From: JBLEFH01 sp047345645
GTDB taxonomy: Bacteria; Pseudomonadota; Alphaproteobacteria; Rhodobacterales; Rhodobacteraceae
Assembly: GCA_047345645.1 (NCBI GenBank)
Contig: JBLEFH010000004.1
Length of the DNA: 64,000 nt
Reading direction: 5' to 3' (one strand)
In this document: in pieces, positions 51,146 through 59,968 of the stretch
Numbering within the stretch: position 1 is the first letter of the stretch
Layout of the letters: each line of letters begins with the position of its first letter
Notes under the pieces: model-generated
Database searches by the model: none
What the model was told of the DNA's origin: nothing
Seen by the model: the letters and a program-made list of their open reading frames with translations, nothing else
Made by a program: the position numbers and the translations under genes

Positions 51146-51687
51146 TGCAAGACGACGACAAGAACATGGATGTTCCGGAATTTGACGAGGAATTCGACTC
51201 GCCGCTGGATGACGAGGCGCCGGACCCGATTGACGCGCTGACGGCGGAGCGGGACGAGCTGAAGGACCGTCTGCTGCGCTCGCTGGCGGATCAGGAAAAC
51301 CTGCGCAAGCGCTTCCAGAAGGAGCGGCAGGATGCGGAAAATTTCGGCGGCACGCGCCTCGCGCGGGACCTTCTGCCGGTGCATGACAACCTCGCGCGGG
51401 CGATTGACGCAATTGATCCGAAGCTGGCGGAGCAGGCCAAGGGGCTCGTTGAAGGGATCGAACTGGTTCAGAAAGAGCTGCTGGCCGCGTTTTCCAAGCA
51501 CAAGATCGAACGCCTGACCCCGGAGGTTGGCGACAAGTTCGATCCGCAGCTTCATGAAGCGATGTTTGAGGCGCCGGTGCCGAATATGGAGCCGGGCCAT
51601 ATCATTCAGGTGACCGATAGCGGTTTCACCATTGCGGGCCGGCTCTTGCGCCCCGCCAAAGTCGGCGTGGCGGCCAAGCAGGGTTAA
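51145..51687 (+). CDS. grpE: nucleotide exchange factor GrpE
   Basis: 180 residues. The acidic, low-complexity N-terminus (about 1-35) is followed by a long coiled coil (LKDRLLRSLADQENLRKRFQ) and a C-terminal beta domain with HEAMFEAPVPNMEPGHII. It releases ADP from DnaK. I chose the ATG at 51145, which shares its first A with the hrcA stop; an in-frame start at 51133 adds four residues. Its stop is shared in TTAA with mutS. Confidence 0.95.
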   Translation: MQDDDKNMDVPEFDEEFDSPLDDEAPDPIDALTAERDELKDRLLRSLADQENLRKRFQKERQDAENFGGTRLARDLLPVHDNLARAIDAIDPKLAEQAKGLVEGIELVQKELLAAFSKHKIERLTPEVGDKFDPQLHEAMFEAPVPNMEPGHIIQVTDSGFTIAGRLLRPAKVGVAAKQG

Positions 51688-54272
51688 TCGATTAAGGCTT
51701 TCAGCTTGTAGATGAGATCAAGCGCCGCTTTGGGCGTGAGTTCATCGGGGCGGATTTCGGACAGGGCCTCTTCCAGTTGGGAGGGGCCTTTTTCTTGCGC
51801 CTGAGCTGGCGGCGCGGCCATCGCGAAGAGCGGCAGATCGGTGATGAGATCGGCCGCACTCGGGCTGGATTCGCCGCTTTCGAGGCGTTCGAGAATCTCT
51901 TTGGCGCGGCTGGTTACGGCTTGGGGGAGGCCAGCCAACTTCGCGACCTGCACGCCGTAGCTCTTATCGGCCACGCCTTCACGGATTTCGTGCAAAAAGA
52001 CGATCTCGCCTTCCCATTCGCGCACGGCGACGGTGGCGTTTTTGGCGCGCGGGAGATCCGCAGCGAGGGCCGTAAGCTCATGATAATGCGTCGCAAAGAG
52101 GGTGCGGCACTGGTTCACTTCGTGCAGATGCTCCAGCACGGCCCAGGCGATCGAGAGGCCGTCCCATGTCGCTGTGCCACGCCCGATTTCATCGAGGATC
52201 ACGAGCGCGCCTTCGCGGGCCTGGTTGAGGATCGTGGCGGTTTCGACCATCTCGACCATGAAGGTCGAGCGCCCACGGGCGAGATCATCCGCCGCGCCGA
52301 CTCGGGAAAAAAGCTGCGTGACGATGCCGATTTCCGCGGACTCCGCAGGGAGATACGCGCCGATCTGCGCGAGGACGGCGAGGAGGGCGTTCTGACGCAG
52401 GAAAGTCGATTTCCCTGCCATGTTCGGCCCGGTCAGCAGCCAGACGGGGTTTTCACTGAGGTCGCAGTCATTCGGGATGAAGGACTCGCCTTGTCTGCGG
52501 AGCGCGGCTTCTACGACAGGGTGACGCCCTGATGTGATCACAAAATTGCTGCCATTTGTGATCACAGGACGGATCCAGTCTCCACGCTGTGCCAAATCTG
52601 CGAGTGCGGCGGAGAGGTCAATCTCGGCCAATGCGGCCGCTGCGGCGCTGATGGCGCTGGACTGTTCGAGGATCGCGGCGCGAAGGATGGCGAAGATTTC
52701 GGCTTCCTTCGCCAGCGCCGCGCCGCCCGCGTTGAGGATCTTGGTTTCCAGCTCAGTCAAATCCTGCGTGGTGAAACGGACCGCGTTGGCGGTGGTTTGG
52801 CGATGGCGGAAGCGCTCGGATCGCGCCAGCATGTTGTCGGCATGTGTCGCAGGCGTTTCGATGAAGTAGCCAAGGACGTTGTTGTGCTTGATTTTCAGGG
52901 CATTAACACCTGTCTCGGCGGCGTAATCTTTCTGCATCCCTGCAATCACGCTGCGGCCTTCGTCACGCAATTTACGGGCGTCGTCCAGGTCGTCGCTATA
53001 ACCCTCGGCGATGAAACCGCCGTCGCGGGCCAGGAGCGGGGGTTCGGCGATGAGTGCAGCGTCGAGCAAGTCCAGCAATTCGTCGTGACCCGTCAGGGCT
53101 GTGCGCGCGGCGGTCAGCAATTCCGGCACATCGCCCGAAATGTGATCACAAATTTCTCCCGCCTGCGCTAAACCATCCCGGATAGCGGCGAGGTCGCGCG
53201 GACCGCCGCGTTCTAGTGCGAGGCGGGAGAGGGCGCGGTCCATGTCCGGCACGGCGCGCATGGCGCTGCGAATGTCGTCGAGCGGGCCGTCGAGGCACCA
53301 TTGCAGCGTATCTTGCCGGTCCACGATTTCGTCGTGATCGGTGGAGGGGGCGGCGAGCCGGGACTCTAGCAACCGAGCGCCTGCGCCGGTCACGGTGTGG
53401 TCCACGGCGCGCAGCAGCGACCCGTCGCGGCCGCCATTCATGGCGTGGGTGAGTTCGAGATTGCGGCGGGTGGCCCCGTCAATCTGCATCGTGCCGCCGG
53501 GGCGCTCCTGCCGGGGCGGGCGCATGAGAGGGAGTTTGCCCTTCTGCGTCAGGTCGAGATAGTGGACGAGCGCGCCCATGGCCGCGATCTCGGCGCGGGT
53601 GAAGCTGCCGAACCCGTCCAGCGTCTCCACACCGAAGAGATCGCAGAGCCTCTTTTCGCCATTCTGGCTGTCGAACGTCGAAGGCGCTTGCTCGGTGACC
53701 GTGACGCCATACGCTTCGGCGCGGTCGCGATACTCGGGCGCGGTGAGCACTTCGCTGGGGGCGAGGCGGGCGAGCAGCGGGCCCATGCCATCGGGACAGG
53801 TGGAGACGTGGAACGCGCCGGTGGACATGTCGGCCCAAGCGAGGGCGGACTGGCCGCGGACCTCGGCGAAGGCGGCGAGATAGTTGCTGGCGCGGGCGTC
53901 GAGGAGACTCTCTTCGGTGAGCGTGCCGGGAGTCACCAACCGGACCACATCGCGCTTCACGACCGATTTGGAGCCCCGTTTCTTCGCCTCCGCCGGGTCC
54001 TCAAGCTGCTCGCACACCGCCACACGGAAGCCCTTGCGGATCAGCGTCAGCAGATAGCTTTCCGAGGAATGGACTGGCACGCCGCACATGGGAATGTCCT
54101 TGTCCTCATGCTTGCCGCGTTTGGTCAGCGCAATGTCGAGGGCCGCCGCCGCCTGAACCGCGTCGTCAAAGAACAGCTCGTAGAAATCGCCCATACGATA
54201 GAAGAGCAGCGCGTCGGGGTGACGCGCCTTGATCTCAAGATATTGGGCCATCATCGGCGTGGGTGCGGACAT
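51684..54272 (-). CDS. mutS: DNA mismatch repair protein MutS
   Basis: 862 residues. The mismatch-binding domain has MGDFYELFFDDAV (Phe-x-Glu motif), the ATPase Walker A is GPNMAGKST, and DEIGRGTATWDG is the Walker B region. It recognises mismatches and recruits MutL. Three TGTGATCACA palindromes lie in the middle (52533, 52557, 53141), two of them 24 bp apart in the connector before the ATPase. The gene is convergent with grpE and divergent from maeB. Confidence 0.96.
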   Translation of the reverse strand: MSAPTPMMAQYLEIKARHPDALLFYRMGDFYELFFDDAVQAAAALDIALTKRGKHEDKDIPMCGVPVHSSESYLLTLIRKGFRVAVCEQLEDPAEAKKRGSKSVVKRDVVRLVTPGTLTEESLLDARASNYLAAFAEVRGQSALAWADMSTGAFHVSTCPDGMGPLLARLAPSEVLTAPEYRDRAEAYGVTVTEQAPSTFDSQNGEKRLCDLFGVETLDGFGSFTRAEIAAMGALVHYLDLTQKGKLPLMRPPRQERPGGTMQIDGATRRNLELTHAMNGGRDGSLLRAVDHTVTGAGARLLESRLAAPSTDHDEIVDRQDTLQWCLDGPLDDIRSAMRAVPDMDRALSRLALERGGPRDLAAIRDGLAQAGEICDHISGDVPELLTAARTALTGHDELLDLLDAALIAEPPLLARDGGFIAEGYSDDLDDARKLRDEGRSVIAGMQKDYAAETGVNALKIKHNNVLGYFIETPATHADNMLARSERFRHRQTTANAVRFTTQDLTELETKILNAGGAALAKEAEIFAILRAAILEQSSAISAAAAALAEIDLSAALADLAQRGDWIRPVITNGSNFVITSGRHPVVEAALRRQGESFIPNDCDLSENPVWLLTGPNMAGKSTFLRQNALLAVLAQIGAYLPAESAEIGIVTQLFSRVGAADDLARGRSTFMVEMVETATILNQAREGALVILDEIGRGTATWDGLSIAWAVLEHLHEVNQCRTLFATHYHELTALAADLPRAKNATVAVREWEGEIVFLHEIREGVADKSYGVQVAKLAGLPQAVTSRAKEILERLESGESSPSAADLITDLPLFAMAAPPAQAQEKGPSQLEEALSEIRPDELTPKAALDLIYKLKALID
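52533..52566. repeat. TGTGATCACA palindromes, two copies in mutS
   Basis: Copies at 52533-52542 and 52557-52566, starts 24 bp apart, both reading Val-Ile-Thr. Confidence 0.9.
53141..53150. repeat. TGTGATCACA palindrome in mutS
   Basis: Third mutS copy, read as Cys-Asp-His, flanked by A/T-rich bases on both sides. Confidence 0.9.
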
Positions 54273-54382
54273 ATGCGTTCCTTTCCCTACCCGTCTAACG
54301 CAGGGATTTGGCGCGGAAAAGAGCGCAGCGCGATTGCCGAAGCGGTGAGCGCTTGCTAAGCCTTTATAAAAAGGGAGGGGTT

Positions 54383-56641
54383 ATGTCCAACCGCCGTAAA
54401 GTCACCGACGAAGAAGCGCTTCACTATCATTTGCATCCGACGCCGGGGAAGCTGGAAATCAGCGCCTCGACGCCGATGAGCACGCAGCGGGACCTCTCGC
54501 TGGCCTATTCGCCAGGTGTGGCGGTGCCGGTGAACGCCATCGCGGCGAACCCGGAGACAGCCTATGACTACACCACCAAGGGCAATATGGTCGCGGTGAT
54601 CTCGAACGGGACGGCGATTTTGGGTCTCGGCAATCTGGGCGCGCTGGCGAGTAAGCCGGTGATGGAGGGCAAGTCGGTCCTGTTCAAGCGCTTTGCGGAT
54701 GTGAACTCGATTGATTTGGAGCTGGACACGGAAGACCCGGACGCCTTCATCAATGCGGTGAAGCTGATGGGGCCGTCTTTTGGCGGGATCAATCTGGAGG
54801 ACATCAAGGCGCCGGAGTGTTTCATTATCGAGGAAACGCTGAAGGAGCTGATGGACATTCCTGTCTTCCACGATGACCAGCACGGGACAGCGGTGATCTG
54901 CGCGGCGGGGATGATTAACGCGCTGCATATTTCCAAGAAGAAGATCGAGGATGTGAAGATCGTCCTCAATGGGGCTGGGGCCGCCGGGATCGCCTGTATT
55001 GAACTGCTGAAGCGGATGGGTGCGCAGCATGACAATTGCATCGTCTGCGACACGAAGGGCGTGATTTACCAAGGCCGCACCGCGGGGATGAACCAGTGGA
55101 AATCGGCTCATGCGGTGGCGACGGAGTTGCGGACGTTGGAGGACGCGATGAAGGGCGCGGATGTGTTCCTCGGCGTGTCCGCCAAGGGCGCGCTGACGCG
55201 GGAGATGGTCGCGAGCATGGCGGATAATCCGGTGATTTTCGCCATGGCGAACCCGGACCCGGAGATCACTCCGGAAGAAGCACAGGCCGTGCGCAAGGAT
55301 TCGATCGTCGCGACGGGACGTTCGGATTATCCCAATCAAATCAACAATGTGCTGTGTTTCCCCTATCTGTTTAGGGGGGCGCTCGATATTCATGCGCGGG
55401 CGATCAATGACGAGATGAAGATCGCTTGTGCCGAGGCGCTGGCGAAACTGGCGCGGCAGGATGTGCCGGATGAGGTGGGGCTCGCTTACGGACAGAAGTT
55501 GAGTTTCGGGCGCGATTACATCATCCCAACGCCGTTTGATCCGCGTCTGATTTATACGATTCCGCCTGCCGTTGCGAAAAGCGGGATCGATACGGGCGTG
55601 GCGCGCCGTCCGATCATCGATATGGCGAGTTACAAGCAGAGCCTGCGGGAGCGGCTCGATCCGACGGCGTCCATCGTGCAGGCACTTTATGCGCGGGCCA
55701 TGTCGCGACAGGCGCGGATCGTCTTTGCCGAGGGCGACGATCCGCGCGTGGTGCGTGCGGCGGTGGCCTTTGCGCGCGGCGGCTTGGGGCAGGCGGTCGT
55801 CGTCGGGATTCCCGAAGACATTGAGCGGATGTTGCAAGAGGCCGGGATGCCTGAGGCGATCAACGAGATCGAGGTGACCAATGCGAGCCTTCGGCCCGAC
55901 ATGGATCTCTTCGCGGACTTCCTTTACCGTCGCTTGCAACGGCGCGGCTTCGATCAGCGGGACACGCGGCGGATGGCGAACCGGAACCGACATGTCTTCT
56001 CGGCGCTGCTGGTTGCGCGCGGGGAGGCGGACGGGATGGTCACGGGCGCGACCCGGAAATCGGCGCATGTGCTCGAAGAGATCGGCCATGTCTATGACGT
56101 GGCTCCGGCGCAGGGCGCGGTGGGTGTCACGGCGCTCATGGTGCGCGGGCGGTTGGTGCTGATCGCGGACACGCTGGTGCATGAATGGCCCGAGGCGCAT
56201 GATCTGGCGGATATTGCGGAATCGGCGGTGAAGGTTGCGCGCAGTTTCGGGCTGGAGCCGCGCGTTGCGTTCTGCTCCTTCTCGAATTTTGGGCATCCGA
56301 TGTCCGAGCGGGCCGAGAAAATGCACGTTGCGCCAAGTGTCCTCGACAAACGCCGGGTGGATTTCGAATATGATGGCGAGATGACCGCCGATGTGGCGCT
56401 CAATGCGGATGTTATGGCGAATTATCCATTCTGTCGCCTCTCCGGCCCGGCGAATATCCTCGTGATGCCAGCGCGGCATTCGGCCTCTATCTGTGTGAAA
56501 ATGTTGCAGGAACTGGCGGGCGCGACGGTGATCGGGCCGATCTTGACCGGCGTGAACGGGCAGATCAAACTCTGCTCCACCAGCTCCACCTCGTCGGACA
56601 TTCTCAACATGGCGGTGATGGCTGCGGGCGAGGTCGGCTGA
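54383..56641 (+). CDS. maeB: NADP-dependent malic enzyme with phosphotransacetylase domain
   Basis: 752 residues. An N-terminal malic enzyme (about 1-430) has SLAYSPGVAVP, PVFHDDQHGTA and the NADP loop VLNGAGAAGIACIEL. A C-terminal phosphotransacetylase-like domain (about 430-752) is typical of MaeB and thought regulatory. It decarboxylates malate to pyruvate with NADPH formation. I chose the ATG at 54383 after GGGAGGGG; the frame is open upstream without similarity. Its stop overlaps the next gene (TGATG). Confidence 0.95.
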   Translation: MSNRRKVTDEEALHYHLHPTPGKLEISASTPMSTQRDLSLAYSPGVAVPVNAIAANPETAYDYTTKGNMVAVISNGTAILGLGNLGALASKPVMEGKSVLFKRFADVNSIDLELDTEDPDAFINAVKLMGPSFGGINLEDIKAPECFIIEETLKELMDIPVFHDDQHGTAVICAAGMINALHISKKKIEDVKIVLNGAGAAGIACIELLKRMGAQHDNCIVCDTKGVIYQGRTAGMNQWKSAHAVATELRTLEDAMKGADVFLGVSAKGALTREMVASMADNPVIFAMANPDPEITPEEAQAVRKDSIVATGRSDYPNQINNVLCFPYLFRGALDIHARAINDEMKIACAEALAKLARQDVPDEVGLAYGQKLSFGRDYIIPTPFDPRLIYTIPPAVAKSGIDTGVARRPIIDMASYKQSLRERLDPTASIVQALYARAMSRQARIVFAEGDDPRVVRAAVAFARGGLGQAVVVGIPEDIERMLQEAGMPEAINEIEVTNASLRPDMDLFADFLYRRLQRRGFDQRDTRRMANRNRHVFSALLVARGEADGMVTGATRKSAHVLEEIGHVYDVAPAQGAVGVTALMVRGRLVLIADTLVHEWPEAHDLADIAESAVKVARSFGLEPRVAFCSFSNFGHPMSERAEKMHVAPSVLDKRRVDFEYDGEMTADVALNADVMANYPFCRLSGPANILVMPARHSASICVKMLQELAGATVIGPILTGVNGQIKLCSTSSTSSDILNMAVMAAGEVG

Positions 56642-57504
56642 TGGCGATCTGGAATCTCGGGTCGGTCAATATCGACCATGTTTATACATTGCCGCATTTC
56701 CCGGCGCCCGGTGAAACCTTGTCGAGCACAGGTTACGACTCCGGGCTGGGCGGGAAGGGCGCGAACCAGTCCGTCGCGGCGGCGCAGGCGGGCGCGAAGG
56801 TCTGGCATATGGGCGCGATCGGGCATGATGGCCTTTGGGCGCGCGAAGTGCTGGAACTGAAAGGCGTCGATCTGGAGCATCTGGAAATCGTCGATGTGCC
56901 GACGGGTCATGCGGTGATTTATGTGGACGGCTCGGGCGAGAATTCCATCGTGATCTTCCCCGGCGCGAACCATGCGGTCTCGGTTGAAGCTCTCGACAAA
57001 GCGTCGCCTGAGGACTGGCTGCTACTCCAAAACGAGACGACGCTTGTCACCGAAGCGGCGAAGGCGGCGAAAGACGCGGGCCTCAAGGTCGCCTATGTCG
57101 CAGCGCCCTTCGAGGCGGAGGCGGCGCAGGCCGTACTGCCCCATGTGGATTTGCTCATGGTAAATGAGGGTGAGGCGGCCGCGCTGGCCGAGGCTGTCGG
57201 GAAAGACCCGCTCGATCTGCCTGTTCCGATGCTGCTCATCACCTATGGCGCGAAGGGCGCGACCTTCCGCGGCCCCGAAGGCTCTATCGAGACGCCAGCG
57301 TTTCACGTGAAACCCGTTGACACGACCGGGGCAGGCGATACGTTCTCCGGCTATTTCCTCGCGGCGCTGGATCTCGGCGCGGCCCCTGCGGAGGCGCTTC
57401 GGCGCGCATCGGCGGCGGCGGCGTTGCAGGTCACGCGGCATGGCGCGGTGGAGGCCATTCCGTCCGCCGCCGAGGTGGATGATTTTTTGAAAGAGAACGC
57501 ATGA
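56641..57504 (+). CDS. rbsK: PfkB/ribokinase-family sugar or nucleoside kinase
   Basis: 287 residues. The N-terminal GLGGKGANQ (35-43) and the C-terminal VDTTGAGDTF (catalytic Asp233 in D227-x5-D233) are PfkB signatures, and the pattern fits ribokinase. Pairing with a nucleoside hydrolase suggests that it phosphorylates ribose released from nucleosides. The order maeB-rbsK-iunH has TGATG and ATGA overlaps. A parS-like GTTTCACGTGAAAC lies in the codons for Phe-His-Val-Lys, just before the DTTGAGD motif. Other PfkB sugars cannot be excluded. Confidence 0.82.
   Translation: MAIWNLGSVNIDHVYTLPHFPAPGETLSSTGYDSGLGGKGANQSVAAAQAGAKVWHMGAIGHDGLWAREVLELKGVDLEHLEIVDVPTGHAVIYVDGSGENSIVIFPGANHAVSVEALDKASPEDWLLLQNETTLVTEAAKAAKDAGLKVAYVAAPFEAEAAQAVLPHVDLLMVNEGEAAALAEAVGKDPLDLPVPMLLITYGAKGATFRGPEGSIETPAFHVKPVDTTGAGDTFSGYFLAALDLGAAPAEALRRASAAAALQVTRHGAVEAIPSAAEVDDFLKENA
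57299..57314. promoter_or_regulatory. parS-like site (14 of 16)
   Basis: CGTTTCACGTGAAACC keeps the 14-bp palindrome GTTTCACGTGAAAC and mismatches parS at both outer bases. It is 13.9 kb from the perfect site and 17 kb from the predicted origin. Confidence 0.65.
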
Positions 57505-58412
57505 AACTGATTATCGACACGGATCCCGGCATTGACGATTTGATGGCCATTTTCACGGCCATGGCGCTGCCGGAGATCGAACTGGTCGGGCTGACGACGA
57601 TTTTTGGCAATGTGACGGTCGAGACGGCGACGCGGAATGCGCTGCGTCTGGTTGAGATGGCGGGGCGGGATGTTCCTGTGGCGCAGGGGGCCGCGAAGCC
57701 GCTTGCGATGCCGGCGATCACGCCCTCTGCGCATGTCCACGGGGCCGAGGGGTTTGGCAATATTCCGGCGGAGACGCCGAAGGGGACGGCGGACAGCCGG
57801 GATGCGGCGGATTTCATTATCGACATGGCGAAGGCGCATCCGGGCGAGTTGGTGCTCTGCCCGATTGGCCCGTTGACGAATATCGCCGAGGCGGTGACGC
57901 GCGCGCCGGAGATTGCCGGGATGATCAAACAGGTCGTCATCATGGGCGGGTCGGTCGATGAGGGTGGGAACATCACGCCCCATGCCGAGGCGAATATTTA
58001 CCATGACCCCCATGCGGCGAATACCGTCTTCGCGGCGGATTGGGAGGTGGTGATGATCGGCCTCGACGTGACTCACCGGACGCTTTGCACCGCAGAGGAT
58101 TTCGCCGCGCTAAAAGCCGCCGCGCCGCGTATTGGCGGGTTCATCCATGAGGCAGCGGAGTTCTATCTGCATTTCTATACTACGGTCGGGAAGTTCGACG
58201 GCGCATCGCTGCACGATCCGGCGGCGCTTCTGGCCTGCCTCTATCCCGAGGATTTCACACTTGAGGAGATGCGTCTCCGGGTCGTCGAAGAGGGCGAGCA
58301 GATCGGGGCGACCGTCCGCGATCCCGAAGGCGGTCTAGTGCAGGCGGCGATGAAGGTGGATGCCGCGCGGGTGCAGCAGCGCTTCATGGACGCGATCAAA
58401 AGCTGGGATTAA
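57501..58412 (+). CDS. inosine-uridine-type nucleoside hydrolase
   Basis: 303 residues. The calcium-binding DTDPGIDD (6-13) opens the protein, and VVIMGGSVDEGGN and HVHGAEGFGN fit the IunH/RihA family. It splits ribonucleosides into base and ribose; the ribose would pass to the ribokinase-family protein upstream. ATGA overlap with rbsK shows coupling. Base specificity is not readable. No nucleoside transporter is adjacent. Confidence 0.9.
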   Translation: MKLIIDTDPGIDDLMAIFTAMALPEIELVGLTTIFGNVTVETATRNALRLVEMAGRDVPVAQGAAKPLAMPAITPSAHVHGAEGFGNIPAETPKGTADSRDAADFIIDMAKAHPGELVLCPIGPLTNIAEAVTRAPEIAGMIKQVVIMGGSVDEGGNITPHAEANIYHDPHAANTVFAADWEVVMIGLDVTHRTLCTAEDFAALKAAAPRIGGFIHEAAEFYLHFYTTVGKFDGASLHDPAALLACLYPEDFTLEEMRLRVVEEGEQIGATVRDPEGGLVQAAMKVDAARVQQRFMDAIKSWD

Positions 58413-58467
58413 GGATTGCGTCCTGCCGCTTTCCATGGATTGATCTTCGGAAAAAGGGGAGGACCGC

Positions 58468-59091
58468 ATGTCTCTGGAAATCTGGCTGGCCTTCGTTGCC
58501 GCATCGACCGCGCTGTTGCTGATCCCCGGCCCGACGGTGCTGCTCGTCCTCAGCTATGCGCTTAGTCATGGCCGGAAGGTGGCGCTCGCAACCGTGGCGG
58601 GCGTTGCGCTTGGCGATCTGATTGCGATGAGTGCTTCGCTGGCCGGTCTTGGGGCGATGGTGCTGGCGTCGGCGCAGCTCTTTACCCTGCTGAAATGGTG
58701 CGGCGCGGTTTACCTCATTTATCTCGGGGTGAAGATGCTGCAAAGCGCGCCGCGCCTCGCGCTCGATGACGCGCCGGAGAGACCGACCCGCGAGATCTTC
58801 GGCCACGCCACGGCGGTGACGGCGCTTAATCCCAAGTCGATTGCGTTTTTCATCGCCTTCGTGCCGCAATTCCTGAACCCGGTCGCGCCACTCCTGCCGC
58901 AATTCGTGATCCTGATTGCAACCTTCGTGGGCCTCGCCGCGATCAATGCGCTGGCCTATGCACTCATCGCCGACCGCATTCGCGCGCGACTCGTGAAGCC
59001 CGCCGCGATCCGTTGGCTGACCCGATTTGGCGGCGGCGCCCTCATCGCCATGGGTGGGGCAACCGCGCTGATGCGGCGAAGTGCCGCCTGA
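58468..59091 (+). CDS. LysE/RhtB-family amino acid exporter
   Basis: 207 residues with about six hydrophobic segments. It begins LAFVAASTALLLIPGPTVLL, the PGP motif typical of RhtB/LysE exporters, and has ATAVTALNPKSIAFFIAFVP. Members export homoserine, threonine, lysine or leucine; the substrate here is unknown. It has its own GGGGAGGA ribosome-binding site, 55 nt after the nucleoside hydrolase gene. Confidence 0.88.
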   Translation: MSLEIWLAFVAASTALLLIPGPTVLLVLSYALSHGRKVALATVAGVALGDLIAMSASLAGLGAMVLASAQLFTLLKWCGAVYLIYLGVKMLQSAPRLALDDAPERPTREIFGHATAVTALNPKSIAFFIAFVPQFLNPVAPLLPQFVILIATFVGLAAINALAYALIADRIRARLVKPAAIRWLTRFGGGALIAMGGATALMRRSAA

Positions 59092-59160
59092 GCGGCCCCA
59101 TTCCTTTGCCGCCTTCTGACGCGTAGGTTATACAAAGTTAACCAATAAGGAGTGCGCGAC

Positions 59161-59802
59161 ATGGAATCAAAGAGATGGTGGATCGTTCTGGGGCTCGGCA
59201 TCTTGTCGATTGTCACCGGGATCATTGCGCTGATTAACCCATTTGCGGCCAGCTTGGCGGCCACAACGATTGCAGCGGTTGGCTTTCTGATCGTCGGCGG
59301 GGTCTCGGCCTGGGCGGCCTGGGGCGAGAGCTGGTGGACCGTGGCAACCGGGATCCTGGCCGTGCTGCTCGGCCTCGCGATCATGATTAACCCGATTGCC
59401 GGCATGGCGTCGCTGACCCTGATGGTCGGCTTCCTGATCGCCATGATGGGCGGGGTGCGGATCGCCGCGGCCTTCAAGATGCGCCCGAACGACAACTGGG
59501 TGATCGTGCTGATCTCCGGCCTCGTGTCGCTTCTGCTCGCCGCGATGATCCTGTTGAACTTCCCGGCCTCGGCGCTGACCATTCTCGGGATCTTCCTCGG
59601 CATCGACCTGATGATGAACGGCATGTTTCTCTCGGTCTTCGGCTACGCGCTGCGCCCCGGCGACGACTTCCACCCGGAGGACGTCTTTCCGGGAATCGAC
59701 AAGCTGAAGGAAGAGTATGATGAGCGCCGTGCTGCGGCTGAGGCGGAGGGCGAAGCATCGCCCGAAACGGAAGATGATAGGCCACCGCAGCAGGGGCTGT
59801 GA
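59161..59802 (+). CDS. HdeD/DUF308-family membrane protein
   Basis: 213 residues with six predicted membrane segments in repeated hairpins (ILSIVTGIIALINPF, ILAVLLGLAIMINPI, LVSLLLAAMILLNFP). This repeat of LGI...INP is the HdeD signature. E. coli HdeD helps acid survival at high cell density, but alphaproteobacterial roles are unknown. The C-terminal 30 residues are acidic and polar. The start is the ATG at 59161 after AAGGAG. A terminator follows. Confidence 0.85.
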   Translation: MESKRWWIVLGLGILSIVTGIIALINPFAASLAATTIAAVGFLIVGGVSAWAAWGESWWTVATGILAVLLGLAIMINPIAGMASLTLMVGFLIAMMGGVRIAAAFKMRPNDNWVIVLISGLVSLLLAAMILLNFPASALTILGIFLGIDLMMNGMFLSVFGYALRPGDDFHPEDVFPGIDKLKEEYDERRAAAEAEGEASPETEDDRPPQQGL

Positions 59803-59817
59803 TAGGTCGAGCCTATG

Positions 59818-59850
59818 AAAACCCGCCAGCCATCCGATTTGGCGGGTTTT
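59818..59850 (+). terminator. intrinsic terminator after the HdeD gene
   Basis: AAAACCCGCC (59818-59827) pairs with GGCGGGTTTT (59841-59850) with a 13-nt loop, followed by TAT. Confidence 0.8.
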
Positions 59851-59968
59851 TATGTGAAGTTTCTCGTTGAAACAAAATTCCGATGAAAAGCTTCCCTGCG
59901 TCACATCCTTACACGCCCATTGATTTCGCACATGCAGCATGGCATGGTCCCCGCACTGGGAGGACCAT

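Noticed and set aside
8112..53150. TGTGATCACA as CRP/FNR operators
   Set aside because: CRP sites are TGTGA-N6-TCACA; here the half-sites abut with no spacer, and all copies are inside genes rather than at promoters.
54356..56479. 707-codon open frame on the minus strand opposite maeB
   Set aside because: Antisense shadow of maeB with no recognisable domain.
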